Source of the DNA: Congregibacter brevis
GTDB lineage: Bacteria > Pseudomonadota > Gammaproteobacteria > Pseudomonadales > Halieaceae
Direction: 5' to 3'
Length of the DNA: 64,000 nt
Assembly: GCF_045689245.1 (NCBI RefSeq)
Contig: NZ_CP136865.1
Span: 2,170,001-2,234,000 of the forward strand
Position 1 is the first letter of the stretch; every line of letters starts with the position of its first letter. Positions 43,240-52,642 of the stretch are shown one piece after another. A program made the translations under genes and the position numbers. The notes under the pieces are model-generated. The model did no database searches. It saw only the letters and a list, made by a program, of their open reading frames with translations, and had not been told where the DNA came from.

Positions 43240-46118
43240 GTGACTTCCCGCCCAACGTTGTCCCTATGACTCAGTCTGAGCAGGTGCTGGAGGATAAGCT
43301 CGTTGCGCAGTTGATCAGGCAGGGTTATGAGAAGGCTGCGGTCACTGACGAAACGTCAATGCTGACCAACCTCAGGGCACAGCTTGAGAGGTTCAACGCT
43401 CTTACCTTGACCGAGGGCGAGTTCACCAAGGTGCTGCACCATCTCAATAAGCAGTCCGGGGTGTTCAACAAGGCCCATATCCTACGCGACAGGATGAAGC
43501 TAACCAAAGAGGACGGCGATACGGTTTATCTGGCGTTCTTTGACTCTGCTGATCCGCTGCGGAACCACTACCAAGTCACGCAACAAGTGACGATGGAGGG
43601 CAGTTACAAGAATCGCTATGACGTGACGGTTCTCGTCAATGGATTGCCGCTGCTTCAGATAGAGCTCAAGCGTCGCGGCTTGGAGATGAAGGAGGCCTTC
43701 AACCAGATTCAGCGCTATCAAAAGCATACGTTCTGGAGCGGTCACGGGCTGTTCCACTTTGTTCAACTGTTTGTCATCAGCAACGGGGTCAACACTAAGT
43801 ACTACGCCAATGCGCGTAAGCAGTCGTTCAAGCAAACGTTCTACTGGGCCCAAGAAGACAATACGACGATCCGGGAGCTGGAGCCCTTTGCCGAGACGTT
43901 CCTAAGTCGTGAGCACCTGGGCACGATGATCGGCAAGTACATCGTGCTCAACGAAGCCGACAAGATCTTGATGGTCTTGCGGCCGTATCAGTACTACGCG
44001 ACTCAGGCGATCGTTGAGCGCGTCAAGAACCCTCCGGAGACGGACCAGAACGGCTACATCTGGCACACCACGGGGTCTGGAAAGACGCTGACCTCGTTCA
44101 AGGCTGCTCAGATCATGACCGGCCTGCCTGACGTGCATAAGGTGGTGTTCTGCGTAGACCGCAAGGATCTGGATTACCAGACGATCAAAGAGTTCAACGG
44201 ATTCAGTAAGGGCAGCGTAGACAGTACTAACAATACTAAGAAGCTCGTCAGCCAGTTCGTTGATCCAGACACTAAGCTCATCGTCACGACGCTCCAGAAG
44301 CTCAACACGGCCATCAGCAAACAAGCTTACCTGTCGCAGATGGAAAAGCTCCAGAACGAGCGGATCATCTTTATCTTTGACGAATGCCACCGTAGCCAGT
44401 TTGGTGACACCCACAAACGGATCGTGGACTTCTTCCGGGATCACCAGCTTTTCGGCTTTACTGGCACCCCTATCTTTGCCGACAACGCATCATCTAAAGG
44501 GGGTAAGAAACACACCACAAAGGATCTGTTTCATAAGAAGCTACATTCCTATGTCATCACTGACGCGATCAAGGACGAAAACGTTCTGCGGTTTGCGGTG
44601 GAGTATGTGGGCAGGTATCAGCAGAAGGGTGACAACCCCATCGCTATTGATATTGAAGTAGAGGCCATAGACACAAAGGAGCTATTGGACTCCCCAGCAC
44701 GGCTAGAAAAGATCACGGACTACATCATTGAGCGCCATCCGGTGAAAACCCGAAACAAGGAGTTCACTGCAATGATGTGCGTGAGCTCTGTGGATACTCT
44801 GATTAAATATTATGAGCTATTCGCTGCAAAGAAGGCGGAGGGCAGACACAACCTCAGGATTGCGACGATATTCAGCTATACGGCCAATGAGGCAGACTCA
44901 GACGCTGACGGTATCCTGGATGAGGGTGGTGAGATCATTGGCGGCGAAGGAGGCAATCCGCACACTCGGGATAAGCTGGAAGGGTTCATCGGTGACTACA
45001 ACGAGATGTTTGGCACCAAGTACTCGACCAAAGATACGCAGAGCTTTTATAACTACTATCAGGACATCGCCAAGAAGGTCAAAGAGCGAAAGGTAGATAT
45101 TCTGCTCGTAGTGAACATGTTCTTGACTGGGTTCGATAGCAAGACCTTGAACACGATGTATGTAGATAAGAACCTCCGCTATCACGGACTTATCCAGGCT
45201 TACTCGCGTACCAATCGCACCCTCAACGAGGTCAAAAGCCAGGGCAACATCGTCGTTTTCAGGAATCTGAAAAAACGCACCGATGAGGCGGTAGCGTTGT
45301 TCTCCAATGCCCACGCCAAGGAAGAGATTTTTGTAGCGCCCTACGAGGACTACGTGAAGCAATTCAATGCGGTTGTACTGGCCCTGCTGGATGTCACGCC
45401 TACAGTACGAAGCGTACAAGACTTACCCGACGAAGAGGCTGAGCTGCAATTCGTCAAAGTGTTCCGGGAGTTGATGCGATTGCGCAACATCCTGGAATCG
45501 TTCTCAGAGTTTGATGATGAGGACCTAGCATTGCCTGCCCAACGCTTTGCTGACTACCGCAGCGCTTATCTGGACCTCTACGATAAGGTCAGAACCGAGA
45601 GCACCAAGGAAAAGGCCTCCATTCTAGAAGACGTGGATTTTGAGCTGGAGTTGATCCGCAGAGACATCATTAACGTTCAGTACATCCTGACGCTGCTAGC
45701 CCAGCTGTATGACGCTGAAGAGGAAGAGGAGCTCAAACTCCGCAAGCTCATCCTCGATTCTGTCGCCGGTGACGTGACGCTGCGCAGTAAGCACGAGCTC
45801 ATCCAGAAATTCATAGACAGCACTCTACCTAACCTGAGCAGCTCCGCAGAGATCCCAGACAGCTTTGAAGAGTTCTGGGAGCAGGAGCGGTTATCGGCCT
45901 TTGATGCACTGGTGAAGGAAGAAGAGCTGGATGCTGAGAAGCTGGCAAGTGTTATTGATCGGTATGTCTATACCGGAACGAAGCCTTTGCCTGATCCGGA
46001 TATTGTGCAGTTGATCAAACGACCTCTGAAGTTAGTAGAGCGCGGTCCCACAAAGACTAGGGTTTTGCAGAAGGTTGTGGATTACGTTGAGACATATATT
46101 CATGGAGTGGCTGCTTAA
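43236..46118 (+). CDS. hsdR: Type I restriction endonuclease subunit HsdR
   Basis: A 960-residue motor-nuclease. The N-terminal PD-(D/E)xK nuclease core is visible as YDVTVLVNGLPLLQIELKRRG (given in part: LLQIELKRRG near residue 145). Walker A is TTGSGKTLTS near 278, the DEAD-type motif is IFDECHRSQ near 381, and FGFTGTPIF is motif III. YSRTNRTLNE is the last helicase motif. It translocates and cleaves unmodified DNA. The reading frame appears intact, so the operon should code a complete system. Confidence 0.95.
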   Translation: MSDFPPNVVPMTQSEQVLEDKLVAQLIRQGYEKAAVTDETSMLTNLRAQLERFNALTLTEGEFTKVLHHLNKQSGVFNKAHILRDRMKLTKEDGDTVYLAFFDSADPLRNHYQVTQQVTMEGSYKNRYDVTVLVNGLPLLQIELKRRGLEMKEAFNQIQRYQKHTFWSGHGLFHFVQLFVISNGVNTKYYANARKQSFKQTFYWAQEDNTTIRELEPFAETFLSREHLGTMIGKYIVLNEADKILMVLRPYQYYATQAIVERVKNPPETDQNGYIWHTTGSGKTLTSFKAAQIMTGLPDVHKVVFCVDRKDLDYQTIKEFNGFSKGSVDSTNNTKKLVSQFVDPDTKLIVTTLQKLNTAISKQAYLSQMEKLQNERIIFIFDECHRSQFGDTHKRIVDFFRDHQLFGFTGTPIFADNASSKGGKKHTTKDLFHKKLHSYVITDAIKDENVLRFAVEYVGRYQQKGDNPIAIDIEVEAIDTKELLDSPARLEKITDYIIERHPVKTRNKEFTAMMCVSSVDTLIKYYELFAAKKAEGRHNLRIATIFSYTANEADSDADGILDEGGEIIGGEGGNPHTRDKLEGFIGDYNEMFGTKYSTKDTQSFYNYYQDIAKKVKERKVDILLVVNMFLTGFDSKTLNTMYVDKNLRYHGLIQAYSRTNRTLNEVKSQGNIVVFRNLKKRTDEAVALFSNAHAKEEIFVAPYEDYVKQFNAVVLALLDVTPTVRSVQDLPDEEAELQFVKVFRELMRLRNILESFSEFDDEDLALPAQRFADYRSAYLDLYDKVRTESTKEKASILEDVDFELELIRRDIINVQYILTLLAQLYDAEEEEELKLRKLILDSVAGDVTLRSKHELIQKFIDSTLPNLSSSAEIPDSFEEFWEQERLSAFDALVKEEELDAEKLASVIDRYVYTGTKPLPDPDIVQLIKRPLKLVERGPTKTRVLQKVVDYVETYIHGVAA

Positions 46119-46239
46119 GATGGATGTTAGCGATTACACCCTAGTATAAAAGAGTGGAGGGTGCGCTAGCGCAGTCTATTTATTGACTTTGATGCGTAAA
46201 GTGACGTCCGTTTGAATTACGAAGAGTAAGTTATCCTGC

Positions 46240-46359
46240 ATGACTGCAAATGAATGGCTGCCAATCGTTACTTCCGCGTTAGCGCTTTTGCTTTCGGTGG
46301 CGGCCTTCGCTTTTTCGCCACGGTATCGTTTGGAGGATCGGACACGGGGGGGGGGGTGA
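46240..46359 (+). CDS. Small membrane ORF interrupted at an 11-G tract (possible phase-variable gene)
   Basis: From the ATG at 46240 a 39-codon frame codes MTANEWLPIVTSALALLLSV and AAFAFSPRYRLEDRTR, a classical N-out or signal-type membrane helix followed by basic residues, then runs into a stop directly after an 11-G tract. With 12 or 9 Gs the frame would continue for another 27 residues (VNRLASVRGALPETGEMPLA, then TLRQLIQAH) to a stop at 46443-46445. The continuation reads like a proper protein C-terminus, so this may be one gene of about 65 residues in an off state. A sequencing error at the tract is the alternative. The family is unknown. Confidence 0.45.
   Translation: MTANEWLPIVTSALALLLSVAAFAFSPRYRLEDRTRGGG
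46346..46356 (+). repeat. Poly-G tract of 11 bases
   Basis: Eleven consecutive G residues inside a small membrane ORF between the hsd operon and the convergent membrane module. It is the longest homopolymer G run I found in the window. The rest of the 500-base gap 46119-46618 shows no other gene-like feature. Confidence 0.9.
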
Positions 46360-46618
46360 ATCGCCTCGCCAGTGTGAGAGGGGCACTCCCTGAGACCGGC
46401 GAAATGCCATTGGCGACCTTGAGGCAATTGATACAAGCTCATTGATTTTCGGCAACACATGCTGCTGCATACAAAAATTTCAATCTCGGAACGCATTTGG
46501 TTAGAGCAGAGCATTACCGTGATCTTAGGATGAGTGCGTTTGCAGAATGTAGTAAGGAGAGCGCTTGGGCTAAGGTCGCAGATTTCTAACGTTGCCGGAC
46601 ATTAACTCACTAAAACCT

Positions 46619-47539
46619 TTAATTTGCGAGAATCTGGGAAAGATCTTCAAAGTTGATTTCGCCAACTTCCAGAGCCTCTATTTTTTTCTTAATTTCTTCT
46701 GAACTGATCACCCCGCTGATAGCTACTTGGGATTGGATATTTAGTCGCTGAAGGAGAGCATTAATCTCAACGAGAATGTGCTCTCTCAGTATTGCTTGCG
46801 CCCGATGGAACTGTGCTGTTTTGTAGAAATAATAGTATTCTGTCGCTCTGTCCTGCCCTGAGTCTCTGCGATTCCACCCCCATGTCCGGCTAACGTGATT
46901 CATGAATACGTCTATATTGTAGGAATACTCTTGAAAATCAAATTCGTCACTGATGTTGCCTTGCTCAAGGCCCTTACGAAAGAAGTTAGGGCCTAACGTA
47001 TCGTATCTGTTCAACCTACGGAGCACTTTGGAATACCCACACGGTCCGCCTAGCGTTGACGGCATTGCAACTCGCCAGAATTGATGAGACCACAAGAATC
47101 CTAAACGTTTCTTCCACAATCGCCGGTCTTCTTTTGGAATACTCTGTATGCAGAAGAAAGGTGTAACTAGCAGCCGCTCCGACGTAAATCGATTCGGTAC
47201 TATCTCAGCATCACCTCGGTCAACTAGTTCATAGAAGACTCTTCCCCTCCAAGCTAAGTTAGCCGCAACCTCATTGATAGCCCCCGTTGCTACTTTTTGA
47301 ATCGATCCGTGTCTATCACGCGATAACTTCGTCAATAGACTAGCGGCCTTTACCTTTTCCTGGTCAGACCCAGACAGCTCTACTTTGCACTCATCATCAT
47401 CGAAAGCGGCAGTCGGAATAACGGGCAAGGCGGCATCTTGTATGAACATTGATGTACGCGCGCTATAACCAGAGTTCTCCCTGAGGCTTGGAAAGTGCCT
47501 TGCCATTTTATATTCATCCCGTAGCAAAGGTCGGCTCAT
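46619..47539 (-). CDS. Uncharacterised soluble protein, second gene of a two-gene membrane module
   Basis: A 306-residue soluble protein that I cannot assign. It is rich in aromatic and basic residues in its middle (LWKKRLGFLWSHQFWRVAMP, RTWGWNRRDSGQDRATEYYY), and ends in helices with acidic character (ISSEEIKKKIEALEVGEINF). No catalytic motif, signal peptide or membrane segment is evident. It overlaps the upstream 843-residue membrane protein gene by ATGA, so the two are translated together and probably form one complex. Both are visibly richer in A+T than the neighbouring restriction and satellite genes, suggesting separate acquisition. Confidence 0.75.
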   Translation of the reverse strand: MSRPLLRDEYKMARHFPSLRENSGYSARTSMFIQDAALPVIPTAAFDDDECKVELSGSDQEKVKAASLLTKLSRDRHGSIQKVATGAINEVAANLAWRGRVFYELVDRGDAEIVPNRFTSERLLVTPFFCIQSIPKEDRRLWKKRLGFLWSHQFWRVAMPSTLGGPCGYSKVLRRLNRYDTLGPNFFRKGLEQGNISDEFDFQEYSYNIDVFMNHVSRTWGWNRRDSGQDRATEYYYFYKTAQFHRAQAILREHILVEINALLQRLNIQSQVAISGVISSEEIKKKIEALEVGEINFEDLSQILAN

Positions 47540-50067
47540 TCTGCTTCCCTCCTACTGTGAATCTCTTTCCAAACGCTCTCTTCTCTATCCAATGCCTCCC
47601 TCAGACTCCTGCGCCTTCTACCGAAATCTAGCTCTTCGCCGCCGTTTTTGCGGACAAAGAATTCAATAAACACATCTAATCCATCATCAAAAGCACCATG
47701 GCGATCATTAGCAAATCTTCTGACGAGACTACTTTTGTGGTCCGCAACCGAGTCATCACCTAGACGGTTCCGAGCAATGTCTACTCTTGGCAACTGGCGG
47801 AGTAAGCCATCGACAGATTGTTTCCAAGCAGTTCGCAGTATACTTCTATGGCTGATCTCAAACCCCGACTCTGTTATTGCTACGGCGCCCGACAGCAACG
47901 TTAACAAGCGAATTCGAGGTACGGACTTCAGGTACGTCAACCATCGCTCCTCGACTATTTCCCAAAGCCGATTGTTATTATGGAAATCTGCTAACAACTT
48001 TGCGTAGCCACTTATATCTAGTAAATCAAGAAGAGCCGCGGCTGCAACTTTATACCTCTGCTGAACCCTCCAATCTGTCAGGTCACCATCCGGCGCAAGC
48101 TCCTCAAACATCAGAAAACAACCTATTAGGTAGTTTTGAAACGCAGTTTCCAAAAAGGACACATCGTTCCTGATAAGGGAATCGAAGGTGTACTCACCGG
48201 CTGTGTGAAGAAACTGACCCGGGTAATCCGGACAATCCTCTGGCTTTTTCGTTAGATATAGAAGGGACATTCGTTGTGCCATTCGGCTAATTAAATCAAT
48301 CTGCCTCGCTCGCAGAGTCCTATTCGTTTCGTCTATTGACACTTTTGGCCACGGCAGTCCCTTGATTCGCGAATCACCAGTAAGCGCCTCCCATGCTCCT
48401 GCCCACAAAACCACCTGATACTGCAATTTGGCCCAATACTCATTCTCTCCGCTCAATATTGCGGCGGCCAACCAATACTTCTGAGCGTCATCACATATTT
48501 TGCTAAGCGTGTGGAAATGTACTGATTCACAATCAACAAGCTGGGAAACGTTTTCTTGAAACCGCAGTGCTTCTTCCAAACTATATATCTCACTGATGTA
48601 CCACGGAGGACTAATCTGTCTTCCGTCGGCCTCGATTTCAAACGTTAATCGTTTTTTAATCCATTCAACCCTATGCAGACCATAGTGGGGTACATCGTGG
48701 CGGTATATATCGGTAGAGCTGAGCCAGTTGATTTTATTTAAGAAGTCTTCGCTCGCTGATGCTTTTGTAGCTACCACTGACTTCCTAAAACCCAAACTCA
48801 CTGATACAAGTAATGAGGACAATCGCTCAAAGACAGCTATTGTTTCGATAGACTCAACGATGCTGTCAGGCTCTTTAAATAGTACGGCAGCGATATCATC
48901 TTCAAGCGCCTTCAGTAGTTCGTGACAGCGAACTACCTCTCCGGTTTGGGAGAGCCTATTCAAATACAAATCAATACAGTCAATCGCTTTGAGTGCATGC
49001 GTATAACGCTTTTTCTCGAAGCTCACTCTTACTGAAAGCAGCAGTACTTTCTCCACGCGCCTTTCAAACCAGAAATGGTCCAGTACAACTTCAGGCTGTA
49101 TTTGTGTCGAAGATTGATGGGCTATAGATACTCTAGAATCGTCAGTGGCATACCAATCATAATGCCGATACTTCTGTTCAAACCATAAGCTCGTAGTTGG
49201 TATTTTTGGTTTTCTTTCACAATAAGAAATCAGAAAACTAGTCGACTGACGCACTAGCTCTGTTAACGAATCTCCACTGAGGTGTGACTGTTTTATCGCA
49301 GTGTCAGCTAATGCCTCGATAGTCGAAATACATCGTGCCGCGTTTCTCTGTGCATGCGCTTGAAAATTTGTATCGGACCAATCGTTTCCGCCCTCTTCAA
49401 CCTTAGAGATCCACCCATTGAGTTCCTTGAAAACAGTAAGCGCCAATTTCGTAGGATCGAAAAAGTAGAATACCCGCTGCCCCAAAGCAACGAAGGCAAA
49501 TATGCCAACCCCTCCTCCCACCGATGCAAGTACTACCGCCAGATAATTTCTGGGCATACCTGTCAATCGCATCGAAACCATGATCAGACAGAAAAACGTT
49601 AGAAATGCGAGAAGTCGCATGTAGACATCTCCAAAGCGCTCCCGGGCGAGAAGGCTTCTTACATCATCAGGCACCGTTGCATATATTGAGCTGCCAACAG
49701 TGCTAATAGCTGCATAATACAGGCCGATAAATACTCCCCCGATGCCCGATATCGTCGCAAAAAAGGATACGTAGTCTCCATCCTCGGGGACTGAGAGACC
49801 CAAAAGCGGATAGAAGCTAGATATTCTTTGATCGACTACTTGAAGTGCAATTGCAGCAGTAAGAGCGAGAATGATACTTTTTTGCGTATGCTGTACGACC
49901 TCCCGAAGGGTTCCGTAGTTAGTTTTTGTATCCTCATACGCATAACGAACGCCAAATATCTTTGACTTTACGTCGAGCTGCGTGCTCTTTATCCACTTTT
50001 GTGTTCGATAGAAGCGCCTTGATTGCGCAAGCGAGAGGTAAGCACTTTTCCAAATTAGGAATTTCAA
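47536..50067 (-). CDS. Uncharacterised membrane protein with large C-terminal cytoplasmic-type region
   Basis: An 843-residue protein. Four hydrophobic segments lie in the first 200 residues (about 64-79, 101-121, 149-167 and 174-196), containing glycine-rich stretches (ISGIGGVFIGLYYAAIS, LASVGGGVGIFAFVALG). The remaining 640 residues are soluble and helical, with no recognised enzyme motif. Start is a TTG at 50067; the next Met in frame is within the third membrane segment. It is followed by an overlapping 306-residue gene. Membrane sensor or effector with a helical repeat domain fits the look of several anti-phage systems, but no homology is claimed. Confidence 0.75.
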   Translation of the reverse strand: MKFLIWKSAYLSLAQSRRFYRTQKWIKSTQLDVKSKIFGVRYAYEDTKTNYGTLREVVQHTQKSIILALTAAIALQVVDQRISSFYPLLGLSVPEDGDYVSFFATISGIGGVFIGLYYAAISTVGSSIYATVPDDVRSLLARERFGDVYMRLLAFLTFFCLIMVSMRLTGMPRNYLAVVLASVGGGVGIFAFVALGQRVFYFFDPTKLALTVFKELNGWISKVEEGGNDWSDTNFQAHAQRNAARCISTIEALADTAIKQSHLSGDSLTELVRQSTSFLISYCERKPKIPTTSLWFEQKYRHYDWYATDDSRVSIAHQSSTQIQPEVVLDHFWFERRVEKVLLLSVRVSFEKKRYTHALKAIDCIDLYLNRLSQTGEVVRCHELLKALEDDIAAVLFKEPDSIVESIETIAVFERLSSLLVSVSLGFRKSVVATKASASEDFLNKINWLSSTDIYRHDVPHYGLHRVEWIKKRLTFEIEADGRQISPPWYISEIYSLEEALRFQENVSQLVDCESVHFHTLSKICDDAQKYWLAAAILSGENEYWAKLQYQVVLWAGAWEALTGDSRIKGLPWPKVSIDETNRTLRARQIDLISRMAQRMSLLYLTKKPEDCPDYPGQFLHTAGEYTFDSLIRNDVSFLETAFQNYLIGCFLMFEELAPDGDLTDWRVQQRYKVAAAALLDLLDISGYAKLLADFHNNNRLWEIVEERWLTYLKSVPRIRLLTLLSGAVAITESGFEISHRSILRTAWKQSVDGLLRQLPRVDIARNRLGDDSVADHKSSLVRRFANDRHGAFDDGLDVFIEFFVRKNGGEELDFGRRRRSLREALDREESVWKEIHSRREAE

Positions 50068-50362
50068 GCTATTTATCCCAATCCTTGAGTATATATCGGA
50101 ACATGCGTTCGTATGCCGCAGTCGACGCTAGCGTACCACTTGAGCGTCTCATTCCCCTAGACGCTGAAAAGATCGCGGTTCTTAACCCATTGTGGCTGGC
50201 ATTATCAGGCTCTTCATCACTAACGGGGTACACCGAGGTTCATTAAACTGATTTTGCGAAGTCTGTTTAACGAGGAGAGCGTCTATGTCCCACGCAATGT
50301 GTAACCCCCAACCCGGAATCGGTTGGTCAGCGCCGCTATAACTCTTTGAAAATTTTGAAAAA
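50068..50362. other. Non-coding stretch between membrane module and terminase gene
   Basis: Nearly 300 bases (400 including the tRNA fragment beyond) without a convincing gene. An open frame over 49926-50246 on the plus strand is mostly antisense to the membrane protein and ends in low-complexity sequence, so it is not called. The promoter of the membrane module should lie here. Confidence 0.55.
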
Positions 50363-50412
50363 TGGTGGGCCCAGTAGGACTTGAACCTACGACCAATCGA
50401 TTATGAGTCGGA
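50363..50412 (-). pseudogene. 3' fragment of a CAU-anticodon tRNA (tRNA-Ile2 or Met type)
   Basis: On the minus strand the sequence reads GACTCATAATCGATTGG (anticodon CAT in its loop), then GTAGGTTCAAGTCCTAC (intact T-arm), then TGGGCCCACCA (acceptor 3' strand, discriminator and CCA). The 5' acceptor strand and D-arm are missing; the bases before the anticodon stem do not pair with it. Such 3' fragments are left by elements that integrate in tRNA genes, so this looks like a second, older attachment site. Confidence 0.75.
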
Positions 50413-50465
50413 CGCTCTACCCGGTTGATGGCTTTTCCATTGCGATAATTTTTTTTCTCTTTAGT

Positions 50466-51926
50466 TTAAAAAGCCATCGTAATTTTCATTTCCATGGCTG
50501 GCTTGGGCTTCGCCGCAAACGCACATACACCGGCGACAGCGTTGACGACATCGTCGTGCGCGCCTGGTGCGTGGTCGATCAGCTCCCTGCCGCCACGCGT
50601 CGTTCGACGTTCGAGGGCGAGAAGCTGGCGGCGTAGCACCGGGTTAGGAGGTAGCTCCACCCGGCCGCTGTTTAGCAGCGGGAGGAACTCTTGGTAAAGC
50701 TGTGTTTTGTTTCGGTCGGAGAGCTCATAGCGCACACGTCGCTTCGTGAACTGTTCACGCGGCCACATGCCGCCGTAGGCGTCACCGTTCACGACAGAGA
50801 CGCTGTACGCATGGAGCACCGCTGCAAACTCCTCGGCGACTAGCTGGGGAGAGAAGGGCGGCTTCTTCTCGACAACGTGATCCACGATGATACGATCGGA
50901 TTGGTGGTCATGATGTGCGATCGCCAGGGTCATGCTGTCAGCGCTTCCGCCGGATGGGTCAACAAAGGCCACGTAGCGTATGCCGCGCGCTGCCGGGATC
51001 ACTAGATGGTCGGAGCGGGTACACGCGTCCACAGTTTCGACCTGGACGAACTGCTCGAGGTCATTGCGAAACTCGGCGCCATATTCCGCCTTGGCTCTAT
51101 CGGGGTCCTCCTCGAAGGCCTCGTCGTAAAGGCTCTGGGGTAGCGTCGGGTTCATCTCCCAGGTTGGCGCCTGCACGACTAGAGTGCTCGAGCCGTCGTT
51201 GCCGTAGTGGCGGCGGTAAGCGTCCCACAACACGCCGCGACGGGCGTGCGGAGAGGAAAGTAGTACGAGCGGGCCGCCGGTGGTCGCGAGGCCGGGCCTC
51301 ACTGCGTTGATGATCTCGACGTCCGGGTTGCGACCGTCATCAAGCCAAAACGCGACCTCGTCGCAGATCACACAACAGAGAGTAAAACCCCGCGCCGAGC
51401 GAAATGAGGCCGTGGCGACCACAATCGCCGTGCCGTTCTTGAACAGGATCATCTCGTCAGTGGAGCGCAGTACTTCCTGTGCCAAGATGCGCGACGAGTC
51501 GATCATCCCTTGGATGTAGCGCATACAGTTCCCGCCCTGTTTCTTGTCGTTCGCCAAAATCAGAGCTGTGGGGCGTTCACCAGGTGATACCAGGTCGCTA
51601 TAGTCGCTGCACACGGTCGTGCTGATACTTAATACACCGGACATCTGGGTTTTGTCAGAGCGGCGTCCCAGGATCATGCAGAGTGCGTTGAATACTTCGC
51701 CGGGCGTCATGGTGCGGCCGCCGCTTAGCTTGTGCATGATCTTTCGCTCTTTGTCGGTCAGCTCCTCGCTGGCAAAAGCGCAGAGGATGGCGACCTGTTT
51801 CTCGAAGCTTTCGCGGCCGTAGATCGGTCCAAGGAGCTTCTCGTGGGTCAGGAGCTCGCGCATTGTTATCTTGCGACGGTTGGTCGAGGAGGGCGCTGCT
51901 GGCGCCAGTGTGGGCTTCAGTTTCAT
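50466..51926 (-). CDS. Phage-type terminase large subunit
   Basis: A 486-residue two-domain packaging motor. The ATPase domain has a Walker A at residues 87-93 reading GRRSDKT (Asp where Gly is usual) and a Walker B VICDE at 186-190. The nuclease domain shows the metal-binding aspartates in FVDPSGGSADS (321-331), VNGDAYGG and HAPGAHDDVVNAVAG near the end. It would cut and package DNA in a phage particle. It overlaps the small gene upstream by ATGA. No portal or capsid gene accompanies it, so it may serve to redirect packaging or be a remnant. Confidence 0.85.
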   Translation of the reverse strand: MKLKPTLAPAAPSSTNRRKITMRELLTHEKLLGPIYGRESFEKQVAILCAFASEELTDKERKIMHKLSGGRTMTPGEVFNALCMILGRRSDKTQMSGVLSISTTVCSDYSDLVSPGERPTALILANDKKQGGNCMRYIQGMIDSSRILAQEVLRSTDEMILFKNGTAIVVATASFRSARGFTLCCVICDEVAFWLDDGRNPDVEIINAVRPGLATTGGPLVLLSSPHARRGVLWDAYRRHYGNDGSSTLVVQAPTWEMNPTLPQSLYDEAFEEDPDRAKAEYGAEFRNDLEQFVQVETVDACTRSDHLVIPAARGIRYVAFVDPSGGSADSMTLAIAHHDHQSDRIIVDHVVEKKPPFSPQLVAEEFAAVLHAYSVSVVNGDAYGGMWPREQFTKRRVRYELSDRNKTQLYQEFLPLLNSGRVELPPNPVLRRQLLALERRTTRGGRELIDHAPGAHDDVVNAVAGVCAFAAKPKPAMEMKITMAF

Positions 51927-52288
51927 TTGTCCACACTCCTCGCGGCCATCAGCTCGTGGAGGGTGATCTCCTTTGACTCACGCTCAAGTCCCAGCTTGCC
52001 CAGTAGGCCGGCCAGGGTGTTGATGGCATAACCCCATTTTCCGACGTCGGCCGTGCCTTTCTCCACGAGGTGTTGCTCCATGATCTCGATCTGGTGCAGC
52101 AGAAACAGCGCCCGGTCGATCAATATGCGCTTGGACGTGGAGAGCTGTTCCAGGCCGCCTAGGTCGTTCGCGATAGCCTGGCGCCGGGCCTTCATGGACC
52201 GTGCCAGCTCGCGCCGCCCGTCGAGCTTGTTTAGCCAGCCCGCATCGAATTGTGCGGGAGGTGTGTCGTGCTTCGGGGGCCTACCCAT
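51923..52288 (-). CDS. Putative terminase small subunit or packaging-associated protein
   Basis: A 121-residue helical, basic protein beginning MGRPPKHDTPPAQFDAGWL, with AGGGGG eight bases before the ATG. It contains DGRRELARSMKARRQAIAND and LGKLGLERESKEITLHELMA helices. Position directly before the large terminase, overlapping it by 4 bases, suggests a DNA-binding small terminase, but I see no diagnostic motif. The frame stays open to 52354, through paired repeats that resemble the integrase arm sites. Confidence 0.55.
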   Translation of the reverse strand: MGRPPKHDTPPAQFDAGWLNKLDGRRELARSMKARRQAIANDLGGLEQLSTSKRILIDRALFLLHQIEIMEQHLVEKGTADVGKWGYAINTLAGLLGKLGLERESKEITLHELMAARSVDK

Positions 52289-52333
52289 GACGGAACCCCC
52301 TGGTAGTTGCACCAGTCGGGCAGGTACCGAGTT

Positions 52334-52355
52334 GGTTCCCAATGCGGTACCCAAA
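52334..52355 (-). repeat. Internal pair of arm-site-like repeats
   Basis: GGTTCCCAAT at 52334-52343 and GGTACCCAAA at 52346-52355 are the reverse complement of the ATTGGGTACC motif found at both element ends, each with one mismatch and with the same 12-bp spacing. They lie just upstream of the putative small terminase gene. Downstream, 52365-52642 shows no gene. Confidence 0.5.
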
Positions 52356-52642
52356 ATCCGTTAGCGGTATATGTATTCTATTAATAAAGAGTTTTATCGC
52401 TATGCCTGCAACACTCACAATGTTGCGGAGCGGGTTTAGGCGCCAAATAGGGCGATTTTTCGGGGTATCTGGCACGATTGGTGTGTATAAAAAAAAGTTA
52501 TTTAAGGTCATTGTTCTATTTTCTCGCGTTATATGTGGAAATAGGTGCCACTCGGTGAAGCCGGCGAAGGTTGGGCGCTGGCTTGGGCGGCGTGGCGTGC
52601 GCTTCAGCGGCGGTGACTCACTTCAGCGCGCCCATTCGAACT

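Noticed and set aside
46176..46514. Minus-strand 112-codon ORF in the gap after hsdR
   Set aside because: Codon content and peptide look random; the opposite strand has a membrane helix frame with better features.
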